DNA of 64,000 bases from an uncultured Prevotellaceae bacterium (GTDB lineage Bacteria > Bacteroidota > Bacteroidia > Bacteroidales > Bacteroidaceae): positions 1 through 64,000 of the forward strand of contig OMXS01000007.1 in NCBI GenBank assembly GCA_900315095.1. Direction: 5' to 3'. Below are positions 33,686 to 41,652 of this stretch, in pieces; within the stretch, counting starts at the first letter, position 1; the number at the start of each line of letters is the position of its first letter. The notes below the pieces were generated by a model. That model worked only from the letters and a program-made list of their open reading frames with translations, was not told where the DNA came from and made no database searches. A program made the translations under genes and the position numbers.

Positions 33686-35725
33686 TCAACTTCTTGCTTC
33701 TAACTCCTCCTGCAGTCGGATAATCTCGTCGCGATATTGCGCAGCCTGCAAGAAATCGAGTTCTTTTGCCGCTTTCTTCATAAGTGCTGTGGTGTTGGCG
33801 ATGCTCTTTTCTATCTGTTCCCTGCTCATCTTCTCGATTATCGGGTCAGCCACCATCTCCATCTTGTCAGGTTCGATATATGGCCTGTATGTCAGGTCTT
33901 TAGCAGGTTTCGTTGCAGCATCACTTTCACCCTTAACGAGAGAGTTGGTGTCTATCTTCTTTATGATTTGCTGTGGCGTGATTCCATGCTCCTCGTTATA
34001 TTTCAACTGCTTCGTTCGACGCCGCAAAGTTTCGTCTATCGTCAGCTGCATGCTTTGGGTTATGGTGTCAGCATACATTATTACCTTGCCGTTAACATTT
34101 CGGGCAGCGCGTCCTGCTGTCTGTGTAAGCGAGCGGTGAGAACGCAGGAATCCTTCCTTGTCGGCATCGATGATGGCAACGAGCGAAACCTCAGGCAGGT
34201 CAAGTCCTTCGCGCAGAAGATTGACGCCTACAAGAACATCAAATACTCCTTGCCGAAGGTCGGTCATTATCTTCACGCGGTCGAGTGTTGCCACATCGCT
34301 ATGAATATAGTTTGCCCGCACGCCGTTGTTAAGCAGATATTCTGTCAACTCTTCTGCCATTCGCTTTGTAAGAGTGGTGACAAGCACTCGCTCGTTGCGC
34401 TCTGAGCGTTCTACAATTTCGTTCAAGAGGTCGTCAATCTGGTTCTCACTCGGACGCACCTCTATCTCCGGGTCGAGCAGTCCTGTTGGACGTATAACCT
34501 GCTCAACCACAACACCTTCCGCCTCGTTCAGTTCGTAGTCGGCAGGAGTGGCAGAGACATATATAACTTGGTTGACCATCTGCTGAAACTCCTCGAATTT
34601 CAACGGACGGTTATCGAATGCTGCAGGCAGGCGGAATCCATACTCCACGAGGTTCTTCTTACGGGCGCGATCGCCACCATACATGGCACTTATCTGCGGA
34701 ACGCTTACATGACTCTCGTCGACAACGAGCAGGAAGTCGTCTGGGAAGAAATCGAACAGACAATAAGGCCGTTCGCCTGCGTTTCTGCCATCGAAGTAAC
34801 GGCTGTAGTTTTCGATGCCGGAGCAATGTCCAAGTTCCTTAATCATCTCCATGTCATACTCCACGCGCTCCTTTATTCTTTGCGCTTTCAGCGTGTCGCC
34901 GAGGTCGTTGAAAAACTCCACTTGCTTCAAGAGGTCATCTTGAATCATGCGTATTGCCGACTCCGTCTGCTCCTTTGATGTTACGAAAAGGTTGGCGGGA
35001 TATATCTGATACTCCTCAAACTGCGCTAGGCGATGATAGGTGATGGAGTCGAGTTCTTCTATTGCGTCAATCTCGTCGTCCCACCATGAAACACGAAGGA
35101 CATTGTCGCTATAGGCCATGAAAATGTCAACAGTATCGCCCTTTACACGGAAGTTGCCGCGTTTCAGTTCAATATCATTCCTTACGTATAGGGCGTTGAC
35201 CAACTGGCGCAAGAACATGTTGCGGTCGAGTCGTTGCCCTTTCTTTATGGTTATGACGCTGTTGGCCATTGCCACAGGTCCACCCATACCGTAGATGCAT
35301 GAGACCGAAGACACCACAACGACATCTTTTCTTCCCGAAAGCAGAGAAGAAACAGCCGAAAGCCTAAGCCTGTCAATCTCGTCGTTTATGGCGAGGTCTT
35401 TCTCGATATAAGTGTCTGTCTGCGGAATATAAGCTTCAGGCTGGTAGTAGTCATAATAACTGACATAATACTCCACAGCATTTTCAGGGAAAAAGCCCTT
35501 CATCTCCTGGTAGAGCTGTGCCGCCAAGGTCTTGTTGTGACTAAGTATCAGGGTAGGGCGTTGCACGTTGGCAATGACGTTAGCCACCGTGAAAGTCTTG
35601 CCTGAACCGGTTACACCAAGAAGCACCTGACTCCTGTCGCCTCTCATGATGCCTGCAGTCAGTTGTTCTATCGCTTCCGGCTGGTCGCCTGTGGGTTTAT
35701 ATTGTGATGTTAGCTTAAATTCCAT
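33686..35725 (-). CDS. uvrB: Excinuclease ABC subunit B
   Basis: 679 residues. The damage-verifying helicase of nucleotide excision repair. Walker A GVTGSGKTFTVANV (about 39-52), the beta-hairpin YYDYYQPEAYIPQTDTYIEK (about 92-111), DEx motif LLVVDESHVS and C-terminal motif QTAGRAARNVNGKVIMYAD are intact. The C-terminal UVR domain (MKKAAKELDFLQAAQYRDEI) is present. The promoter lies almost at the start codon. Confidence 0.97.
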   Translation of the reverse strand: MEFKLTSQYKPTGDQPEAIEQLTAGIMRGDRSQVLLGVTGSGKTFTVANVIANVQRPTLILSHNKTLAAQLYQEMKGFFPENAVEYYVSYYDYYQPEAYIPQTDTYIEKDLAINDEIDRLRLSAVSSLLSGRKDVVVVSSVSCIYGMGGPVAMANSVITIKKGQRLDRNMFLRQLVNALYVRNDIELKRGNFRVKGDTVDIFMAYSDNVLRVSWWDDEIDAIEELDSITYHRLAQFEEYQIYPANLFVTSKEQTESAIRMIQDDLLKQVEFFNDLGDTLKAQRIKERVEYDMEMIKELGHCSGIENYSRYFDGRNAGERPYCLFDFFPDDFLLVVDESHVSVPQISAMYGGDRARKKNLVEYGFRLPAAFDNRPLKFEEFQQMVNQVIYVSATPADYELNEAEGVVVEQVIRPTGLLDPEIEVRPSENQIDDLLNEIVERSERNERVLVTTLTKRMAEELTEYLLNNGVRANYIHSDVATLDRVKIMTDLRQGVFDVLVGVNLLREGLDLPEVSLVAIIDADKEGFLRSHRSLTQTAGRAARNVNGKVIMYADTITQSMQLTIDETLRRRTKQLKYNEEHGITPQQIIKKIDTNSLVKGESDAATKPAKDLTYRPYIEPDKMEMVADPIIEKMSREQIEKSIANTTALMKKAAKELDFLQAAQYRDEIIRLQEELEARS

Positions 35726-35729
35726 TCTG

Positions 35730-35737
35730 CAAATTTA
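35730..35737 (-). promoter_or_regulatory. Bacteroidetes -7 element for uvrB
   Basis: TAAATTTG on the minus strand, only 4 nt from the start codon, so the uvrB mRNA would be essentially leaderless if this is the promoter. Confidence 0.55.
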
Positions 35738-35830
35738 CTGATTATTTCTGACAGCAGCATAAAAAACGACTAAAAAAAACTAATAAAGCGCTGATATTGG
35801 CAATTTTTTACTAAAAAAAGCATTATGCGT

Positions 35831-35861
35831 TTTGCCATTAATGGAAATATGTGTAATTTTG
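35831..35861 (+). promoter_or_regulatory. bamD promoter
   Basis: TTTG at 35831-35834 and TAATTTTG at 35854-35861, with 19 nt between. It lies 18 nt upstream of ATG 35880 and inside the longer open frame, which rules out the earlier ATG. Confidence 0.7.
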
Positions 35862-35879
35862 CACCTAAATTTCGGAATA

Positions 35880-36719
35880 ATGAAGAAGAATGTCCTTTTG
35901 GCTTTGGTTTCACTCTTGTTGCTCAGCGGTTGCGCTGGAGAGTTCAACAAAGTGTACAAGTCAAGCAATATAGATTACAGATACGAATATGCCAAGGAGT
36001 GTTTTGCTATGGGCAAATATGTCCGTGCTGCCACGCTCCTTCAGGAACTTGTCACCATTGAGAAGGGTACAGACAACGGTGAGGAGTGTCTTTATATGCT
36101 TGCAATGTCTGAGTACATGTCAAGGGATTACGAGACAGCGGCAGAGTATTTCAAAAAGTATTTCCAAGCATATCCACGCGGACAGTACGCAGAGATGGCT
36201 GCATTCTATATTGGTGAAAGCCTCTATATGAGCACCCCAGAGCCAAGACTTGACCAGACGCCTACTTACGCCGCAATTTCTGCTTATCAGGAGTATCTCG
36301 ACCTCTTCCCCGATGCACAAAAGAAGAACGAGGCGCAGCAGAAGATGATGGAGTTGCAGGACAAGCTTATTCAGAAAGAACTCGCCACATCACAACTATA
36401 CTATAACCTCGGCACATACTTCGGCAACTGCACAAGTGGCGGCAGCAACTACGAGGCATGCGTGATTACGGCAGAGAATGCACTTAAGGATTATCCTTTC
36501 TGTCAGGAGAGAGAGAAGTTTGCGCTGCTGATAATGAAGAGCAAGTTCGAGCTGGCCGAGCAGAGTGTGGACGAGAAGAAGGTGGAGCGTTTCCGCGATG
36601 CCGAGGATGAATGCTATGGTTTCATCAACGAGTATCCCGACTCGAAAGAACGTGCTACGGCAGAGAAATACATCGCTCGATGCAAGAAATTCACGGGAAC
36701 AAGTGAGGAGAACAATTAA
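35880..36719 (+). CDS. bamD: Outer-membrane assembly lipoprotein BamD
   Basis: 279 residues from ATG 35880. The lipoprotein signal is NVLLALVSLLLLSGCAG (lipidated Cys18). TPR repeats follow: YEYAKECFAMGKYVRAATLL, YETAAEYFKKYFQAYPRGQY and AAISAYQEYLDLFPDAQKKN. Length and repeat number match BamD, a partner of BamA in barrel insertion. rpoZ follows at 26 nt. Confidence 0.9.
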   Translation: MKKNVLLALVSLLLLSGCAGEFNKVYKSSNIDYRYEYAKECFAMGKYVRAATLLQELVTIEKGTDNGEECLYMLAMSEYMSRDYETAAEYFKKYFQAYPRGQYAEMAAFYIGESLYMSTPEPRLDQTPTYAAISAYQEYLDLFPDAQKKNEAQQKMMELQDKLIQKELATSQLYYNLGTYFGNCTSGGSNYEACVITAENALKDYPFCQEREKFALLIMKSKFELAEQSVDEKKVERFRDAEDECYGFINEYPDSKERATAEKYIARCKKFTGTSEENN

Positions 36720-36745
36720 AAAAGAATAAAAACTCATATAAAAAC

Positions 36746-37084
36746 ATGGATTACAAGAAGTCAAAAGCACCAGTAAACACAGTAACTCGTAACATCATGG
36801 ACCTTTGCGAGGACACAGGCAACATCTATGAGAGCGTTGCAATTATCGCAAAGAGGGCCAACCAGATTTCAGCAGAGATAAAGCAGGACCTCAGCAAGAA
36901 ACTGGCTGAGTTCGCTTCATATAACGATAGTCTTGAGGAGGTATTTGAGAACCGCGAGCAGATAGAAATCTCTCGCTACTACGAGAAGCTTCCTAAGGCA
37001 ACATTGTTGGCAACAGAGGAGTTTATAGAAGGTAACGTCGTTTGGCGCGACCTGAACAAAGAGGCTCAAAAAGAGGAAGAGTAA
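36746..37084 (+). CDS. rpoZ: RNA polymerase omega subunit, Bacteroidetes type
   Basis: 112 residues. It is related to Rpb6/omega: NIMDLCEDTGNIYESVAIIA (about 12-31) and the helix RANQISAEIKQDLSKKLAEF match the Bacteroidetes form, which is longer than the enterobacterial one. It ends with an acidic tail (KEAQKEEE). Its stop overlaps the next start by one base (TAATG). Confidence 0.85.
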   Translation: MDYKKSKAPVNTVTRNIMDLCEDTGNIYESVAIIAKRANQISAEIKQDLSKKLAEFASYNDSLEEVFENREQIEISRYYEKLPKATLLATEEFIEGNVVWRDLNKEAQKEEE

Positions 37085-37542
37085 TGCTGCAGCGCAAACA
37101 GACAGTATTCTTGCTTCTGGCACTCATACTCACAGTAGTCTGCCTTTGCTTGCCAGTAGGCTTGTTCACTCCGGAGAACATGCAGCCAACATCGCTGATG
37201 GTAAACCTCTGGGTAAACATGCCCGATGGCGCGCACGACTATTCGGTATGGCCTTTGTTCGCCGTGCTGTTGCTGTCGTGCCCAATAACAATAGCGGCTA
37301 TCTTTGCCTATCGCAACCGCATTTTCCAGAGTCGCCTATGCCTCTTGTCAATGCTCTTGATGCTTGCATGGTATGCTGCATACGCCGTGTTCGGCTATGC
37401 CGTGCCGCGTGTAGAGAACGCTGCTTTCACACCTTCTTTAGCAGCAGCATTCCCGTTGGTTAATGTCATCCTTCTCCTTATGGCTCGTCACGGCATACTT
37501 GCAGACGAGGCTTTGGTGAGGGCAGCAGACAGAATCAGGTAA
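37084..37542 (+). CDS. DUF4293-type four-helix membrane protein
   Basis: 152 residues from ATG 37084, overlapping the rpoZ stop. Four hydrophobic segments (VFLLLALILTVVCLCLPVG; PLFAVLLLSCPITIAAIFAY; LCLLSMLLMLAWYAAYAVF; LAAAFPLVNVILLLMARHG) with a periplasmic loop after helix 1. In Bacteroidetes this family often follows rpoZ. The function is unknown. It is the last gene before a strong terminator. Confidence 0.75.
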   Translation: MLQRKQTVFLLLALILTVVCLCLPVGLFTPENMQPTSLMVNLWVNMPDGAHDYSVWPLFAVLLLSCPITIAAIFAYRNRIFQSRLCLLSMLLMLAWYAAYAVFGYAVPRVENAAFTPSLAAAFPLVNVILLLMARHGILADEALVRAADRIR

Positions 37543-37564
37543 TACATTATATATAAATAAGGTA

Positions 37565-37597
37565 AGCGCAACGATATATACTCGTTGCGCTTTTTTG
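37565..37597 (+). terminator. Terminator of the bamD-rpoZ-DUF4293 operon
   Basis: AGCGCAACGA (37565-37574) pairs with TCGTTGCGCT (37582-37591), followed by TTTTTTG. This is a classical intrinsic terminator 23 nt after the last stop. Confidence 0.85.
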
Positions 37598-37692
37598 TTT
37601 AGGCAATTATTACTTTTAGACCCTACATGGATGGTTTTCCGTAAAATGACCTGATGACGCAAGCCTTTCCCTTTAGCCATTGACCGTTGGTT

Positions 37693-37819
37693 CCCCGCCC
37701 CTGTAGGGGAGGGGTAGGGGTGGGGTCAGTAATTAAAGGAAAGAGATAAGGGAGATAAGTTGAGTTGTGTGTGGAAAGGCACTGACCCCACCCTCAACCC
37801 CTCCCCTACAGGGGCGGGG
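37693..37819. repeat. Inverted pair of GC-rich REP-like modules
   Basis: The left arm (37693-37730) and right arm (37781-37819) are near-perfect inverses of about 38 bp. Each contains its own small palindrome (CCCCTGTAGGGG or CCCCTACAGGGG) and ends at GGGTCAGT or ACTGACCC. The loop is 50 bp. The same palindrome type recurs at 182-216, 548-575 and 613-650. Confidence 0.85.
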
Positions 37820-37870
37820 AGTCATTAGCATGGGGCCTAGTAGTACATAATTACCTTTGTTTATATACAT

Positions 37871-37968
37871 TTGACGGTCTCACTAAGCACATCTGACATC
37901 CTCAGGAGGCACATCTGAGCGTCTCACTAAGCACATCTGACACCCTCGCTTGTGCCTTTTGAGAAGCC
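37871..37968. repeat. 22-bp tandem repeat array 3
   Basis: Three exact 22-nt units lie at 37883-37904, 37905-37926 and 37927-37948, each ending TGACATCCTCA or a close variant, with partial units at both ends. Read on the minus strand they begin TGAGGATGTCA like array 1. The final partial unit (CTTGTGCCTTTTGA, 37949-37962) carries the array-1 variable half. Confidence 0.85.
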
Positions 37969-38017
37969 CAAAAACCATCAATCGACGATTCATTATTTGT
38001 TCTGAAGACATAAAAAG

Positions 38018-38050
38018 AAAGGACATCGAGAAAACCCGATGTCCTTTTAT
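38018..38050 (-). terminator. Terminator for the Ala-rich lipoprotein gene
   Basis: AAAGGACATCG (38018-38028) pairs with CGATGTCCTTT (38037-38047). On the minus strand TTTCTTTTTATG follows. It is 53 nt beyond the stop codon. Confidence 0.7.
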
Positions 38051-38102
38051 TGTTTAATGAAGATGAGAGTGCTTTTGAATTATGAACTCTCGCATTTCTT
38101 AA

Positions 38103-38678
38103 TTAGAGTCCCAGACCTTTAATTGCCTTGTCGGCAGCCTTGTCAGCAGCCTCGTTGATCTTGTCAGCAGCCTTCTGCTTAGCAGCGTCAACAGCCTCGT
38201 TTGTCTTCTGCTTAGCAGCGTCTACAGCAGCGTCAGCCTTATCCTTTGCAGCATCAGCAGCAGCCTTTGCACCTTCTACAGCCTGCTCGCCAGCGCCGAG
38301 AGCCTCAACAGGAATAGCCTTAACACCCTCAACAAGCTTGTTCAAAGTCTCATTCTCACCTACAACGCTCTTTACAGTCTCAGCATTGGTTGTGAGCCAA
38401 TCCTGTACCTGCTTTACGAGAGCCTTAGCCTCTTCGAGCTTGCCCTCTTTCTTCAGAGCCTCAATCTTCTCGTTGATAGTTGCAAGAGCAGCCTGCATAC
38501 CGTTAGCGTCCTTAGCGTCGAGTTTCGACTGGAGGTCCTTTGTTACGTCTTCAGCAACATTCTCAACAGCTGGAGTAGCAGTAGAGTCAGCAGCGTTAGC
38601 GTCACCCTTAGCAGAGTTTGTACAACTTGCAAATGAAATTGCAACGGCAGCAACTGCCATAAACAATACTTTCTTCAT
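38103..38678 (-). CDS. Ala/Lys-rich lipoprotein with apolipoprotein-like repeats
   Basis: 191 residues from ATG 38678, giving a lipoprotein signal (VLFMAVAAVAISFASC). The C-terminal third is a run of 11-residue-like helical repeats (AAADAAKDKADAAVDAAKQK; TNEAVDAAKQKAADKINEAA), resembling YtxH/LEA-like amphipathic helices. The middle is a helical stretch with no known motif. It probably lies on the periplasmic side of a membrane and may have a stabilising role (inference). Its own promoter and terminator make it monocistronic. Confidence 0.75.
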   Translation of the reverse strand: MKKVLFMAVAAVAISFASCTNSAKGDANAADSTATPAVENVAEDVTKDLQSKLDAKDANGMQAALATINEKIEALKKEGKLEEAKALVKQVQDWLTTNAETVKSVVGENETLNKLVEGVKAIPVEALGAGEQAVEGAKAAADAAKDKADAAVDAAKQKTNEAVDAAKQKAADKINEAADKAADKAIKGLGL

Positions 38679-38720
38679 AATCATGTTTGTTTTAAAGGTT
38701 GAATAAATACTAAATCGGGT

Positions 38721-38728
38721 GCAAATAT
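38721..38728 (-). promoter_or_regulatory. Bacteroidetes -7 element for the Ala-rich lipoprotein gene
   Basis: TATATTTG on the minus strand, 43 nt upstream of the start codon. Confidence 0.55.
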
Positions 38729-38829
38729 AAATCAAATAAATGTTCGTTGTCATTTTTGTTTAGAACGTTTAACATTTAATTTTGAGGTATAGGAGTCTTG
38801 AAAGCAGTTAGTAGTGTAGAGAAAAAAGT

Positions 38830-38871
38830 AAGGAGTCAAGACTCAGAATAGCTCTGTTGTCTTGACTCCTT
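38830..38871 (-). terminator. ribH terminator
   Basis: AAGGAGTCAAGAC (38830-38842) pairs perfectly with GTCTTGACTCCTT (38859-38871). On the minus strand the stem is followed by ACTTTTTTC. It lies 24 nt beyond the ribH stop. Confidence 0.8.
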
Positions 38872-38894
38872 AATATTTTTATCTATAAAGAATA

Positions 38895-39371
38895 TTAGAA
38901 TTTCGCCATCTTAATAGCAACTACTGCACATTCGTCACCTTTGTTTCCGAGTCTGCCACCTGCACGGTCCTTAGCTTGCTGAAAGTCGTTGGTGGTCAGA
39001 AGTCCGTAGATTACTGGCACCTGACTTGTGGCATTCAGTTGTGCGATGCCTTGTGTCACTCCCTGACAGATATAGTCGAAGTGTGGTGTCTCGCCTCTGA
39101 TTACGCTTCCAAGTATTATCACGGCGTCGTAACCGTCGTTGAGTGTCATCTGATGAGCGCCGTAGATAAGCTCGAAACTGCCTGGAACGGTCTTCACATG
39201 AATGTTTTCAGGCAAAGCGCCATGCTTTTCGAGTGTGCTTACTGCGCCTTCAAGGAGTGCGCCTGTAATCTCTGGGTTCCATTCTGCAACAACTATGCCG
39301 AAGCACATGTTCGATGCATCAGGCACTTGGCTGCTGTCGTAGTCAGAGAGGTTGTGGAGTGCTGTTGCCAT
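38895..39371 (-). CDS. ribH: 6,7-dimethyl-8-ribityllumazine synthase
   Basis: 158 residues, the usual size. It makes the riboflavin precursor lumazine. [17 protein letters not shown] (about 28-44), VPGSFEL (about 63) and [17 protein letters not shown] (about 85-101, catalytic His) are the family motifs, followed by [20 protein letters not shown]. It starts 4 nt after the TPR gene and is co-transcribed with it. Confidence 0.96.
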   Translation of the reverse strand: MATALHNLSDYDSSQVPDASNMCFGIVVAEWNPEITGALLEGAVSTLEKHGALPENIHVKTVPGSFELIYGAHQMTLNDGYDAVIILGSVIRGETPHFDYICQGVTQGIAQLNATSQVPVIYGLLTTNDFQQAKDRAGGRLGNKGDECAVVAIKMAKF

Positions 39372-39375
39372 GTTG

Positions 39376-40074
39376 TTATTTAACTGATGCGCGCTCTATG
39401 TACTTGTCAATCTCCTGCTGAACATTAGAGTTGACATACTTCTCCTTTATCTCCTGATAAATCTTCAGAGCCTCGTCCTTCTTGCCCTGCTGGTTCAGTA
39501 TGTCAGCAGCGTAGAGAAGGAACTGTGGAGAGAGTGAGTTGTTCACTCCGTCCTGTGCACGCTTGTCTGCAACGCTTGCTGCTTTCTTGTATGTGTCAAC
39601 GGCCTTGTCCAACTGGTTGGTGTTAGCGTATGCTGCTGCCAGCGCGTTGATTGCTGCAGGTGCAACGAGAGCATCATCTGCGGTAGAATAAGACTCGAAG
39701 CATTTCAGAGCCTCGTTCCATTTCTTCTGCTGTGCGTAGCAGATGCCTGCATAAAGTTTTGCAAGGTTTCCTGCGTCTGTGTTGCTGTACTCGTCAGCAA
39801 TCTTCAGGAATCCAGCGAAACTTGCCTTGTCACCGTTAAGAGCCTTGTCATACTGCTCTGTATCGAGGTACTGCTGACCCTTGGCCAGTTCGGTGCTTGC
39901 CTTCTGTGCGCGTGGCTCCAGATAGTAGTTCTTGAAGAGGAAAATGCCTAAAACAACCACGATGAGGGCTGCTACAGCATAAAGAATAGGCTTGCGATAC
40001 TTCAGAAACAAAGCCTCTTTCTTGTTCAGAGCGTCGTCTTCAACAACACTCTTCTTAATGTCTTTTTTTGCCAT
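39376..40074 (-). CDS. Membrane-anchored TPR protein (YfgM-like)
   Basis: 232 residues from ATG 40074. A charged N-terminus precedes one transmembrane helix ([20 protein letters not shown], about 26-45). The periplasmic part holds TPR-like repeats ([60 protein letters not shown]). The layout resembles YfgM, a chaperone-associated periplasmic protein, but this is a resemblance only. It is divergent from recF. Confidence 0.75.
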   Translation of the reverse strand: MAKKDIKKSVVEDDALNKKEALFLKYRKPILYAVAALIVVVLGIFLFKNYYLEPRAQKASTELAKGQQYLDTEQYDKALNGDKASFAGFLKIADEYSNTDAGNLAKLYAGICYAQQKKWNEALKCFESYSTADDALVAPAAINALAAAYANTNQLDKAVDTYKKAASVADKRAQDGVNNSLSPQFLLYAADILNQQGKKDEALKIYQEIKEKYVNSNVQQEIDKYIERASVK

Positions 40075-40113
40075 TATTTTATTGTTTTGTTTAATCGAAT
40101 AGAATTCGGGATG

Positions 40114-40121
40114 CAAAATTA
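40114..40121 (-). promoter_or_regulatory. Bacteroidetes -7 element for the TPR-ribH operon
   Basis: TAATTTTG on the minus strand, 40 nt upstream of ATG 40074. Confidence 0.55.
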
Positions 40122-40201
40122 CTCATTTTATCTCACATACTGAAAACTTTTGCTCGTTTTTTTTCCCTATCTCCAAAATAATTACGAAATTTGCAAGCGG
40201 A

Positions 40202-41305
40202 ATGATACTTAAGAAACTCTCAATACTCAACTATAAGAACATCGGCGAGGCGGAACTTGAACTCTCGCCAAAACTGAATTGTCTCGTGGGAAATAACGGC
40301 GAGGGCAAGACTAATTTGCTTGATGCCGTGTATTACTTGTCGTTTTGTCATAGTGCCAGCACGAATATCGATTCGCAGGTGATACGTCACGATGAGGATT
40401 TCTTCATGCTGCAAGGTACTTATGAAAGTGAAAAGGGTGACGAGGAATCGGTATACTGCGGTATGAAAAGAGGAACGAAAAAGCATTTCAAGCGTAACAA
40501 AAAAGAGTACCGCCGACTGTCGGAACACATCGGGTTGCTTCCGCTGATTATGGTGTCGCCTGCAGATACCGCTTTGATAGAGGGTGGCAGCGAGGAACGC
40601 AGGAAGCTGATGGACGTGGTTATATCGCAGTATGACCGCAACTATCTTGATTCTCTCAACCGTTATAACAAGGCATTACAGCAGCGCAACTCTCTGCTGA
40701 AACTCGAAGAAGAACCAGACGTCGCGCTTCTTGAGATATGGGAGGAGCAGATGGCACGAGAAGGGGAGTTTCTTTACGGTAAACGTGACGAGTTTATTAA
40801 TCTTCTGTCGCCGCTGTTCCAGCAAATATATCAGCGCATTTCAGAAGACAAGGAGAAGGTAAGTCTTCGATACGTCTCTCATTGTCAGCGTGGACCGCTG
40901 CTCGAAGTGATACAACGTGACCGCGCAAAGGACCGCATCATGGGTTACTCGCTGCATGGTGTTCATCGTGATGACCTTGAGATGATGCTAGGTGATTATC
41001 CTATGAAACGTGAGGGCAGTCAAGGGCAGAACAAGACCTTTGTTGCTGCGCTGAAACTTGCACAACTGCAATTCTTAAAGACGAAAGTTGGCACGGCGCC
41101 TTTGCTTCTTCTCGACGATATCTTTGACAAACTCGACGCTCATCGTGTGGAACAAATTATACGCCTTGTGGGCACAGAGGATTTCGGGCAGATTTTCATC
41201 ACCGACACCAACCGCAGCCATATAGACAAGATTCTTCAAGGCAGCGGGGCAGACTACCGTTTATTTGAGGTGGCACAAGGGAAAATCAGCGATGCGAGGA
41301 ATTAG
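40202..41305 (+). CDS. recF: DNA replication and repair protein RecF
   Basis: 367 residues. SMC-like ATPase that helps load RecA at gaps with RecO and RecR. Walker A GNNGEGKTNLLDAVYYLS (about 30-47), the signature EGSQGQNKTFVAALKLAQ (about 274-291) and Walker B LLLLDDIFDKLD (about 300-311) are intact. It is followed after 41 nt by a DUF721 gene, a pairing seen in many bacteria. Confidence 0.95.
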   Translation: MILKKLSILNYKNIGEAELELSPKLNCLVGNNGEGKTNLLDAVYYLSFCHSASTNIDSQVIRHDEDFFMLQGTYESEKGDEESVYCGMKRGTKKHFKRNKKEYRRLSEHIGLLPLIMVSPADTALIEGGSEERRKLMDVVISQYDRNYLDSLNRYNKALQQRNSLLKLEEEPDVALLEIWEEQMAREGEFLYGKRDEFINLLSPLFQQIYQRISEDKEKVSLRYVSHCQRGPLLEVIQRDRAKDRIMGYSLHGVHRDDLEMMLGDYPMKREGSQGQNKTFVAALKLAQLQFLKTKVGTAPLLLLDDIFDKLDAHRVEQIIRLVGTEDFGQIFITDTNRSHIDKILQGSGADYRLFEVAQGKISDARN

Positions 41306-41346
41306 AAGTTGATAAAGTGAAGTAATTGCAAATATTTTAGAAAGTA

Positions 41347-41637
41347 ATGTTTAAGAGAGAAGTATTATCGTTGTCAGATGTTCTGAATCGTACTTTGCGG
41401 CAGGAGGGACTCGAAACCCCCATGCTGCAATACCGCCTCATTGACTCATGGGAGTCGGTGGTGGGGAAGACTGTGGCACGTTACACAGGCGAGAAATACA
41501 TCCGCAACCAGATACTTCACGTGAAAATCCTTAACCCTGCTTTGCGCTCAGACCTCAATATGATGCGCACCGACATCGCCAATCGCCTGAATCAAGCGGT
41601 AGGCTCTCGTATTATTATAGACATTCGCATTTACTGA
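41347..41637 (+). CDS. DUF721 (DciA-like) protein
   Basis: 96 residues. SLSDVLNRTLRQEGLETPML and YRLIDSWESVVGKTVARYTG are the DUF721 core, followed by the KH-like strand ILHVKILNPALRSDLNMM. DciA proteins with this domain recruit the replicative helicase in bacteria that lack DnaC. The helicase link is known for the family; here it is inferred. It is downstream of recF. Confidence 0.85.
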   Translation: MFKREVLSLSDVLNRTLRQEGLETPMLQYRLIDSWESVVGKTVARYTGEKYIRNQILHVKILNPALRSDLNMMRTDIANRLNQAVGSRIIIDIRIY

Positions 41638-41652
41638 TAATCACCTCTTTCT

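Larger units (their letters stand above)
37543..38102. other. 560-bp gene-free region with terminators and two repeat types
   Basis: Between convergent genes. It contains the terminator at 37565-37597, a long inverted pair of C/G-rich modules (37693-37819), 22-bp repeat array 3 (37871-37968) and a minus-strand terminator (38018-38050). No gene was found. Confidence 0.8.

Noticed and set aside
38103-38753. Start of the Ala-rich lipoprotein at 38753
   Set aside because: The longer form would hide the lipoprotein signal behind 25 extra residues and place the start upstream of the -7 element; ATG 38678 fits better.
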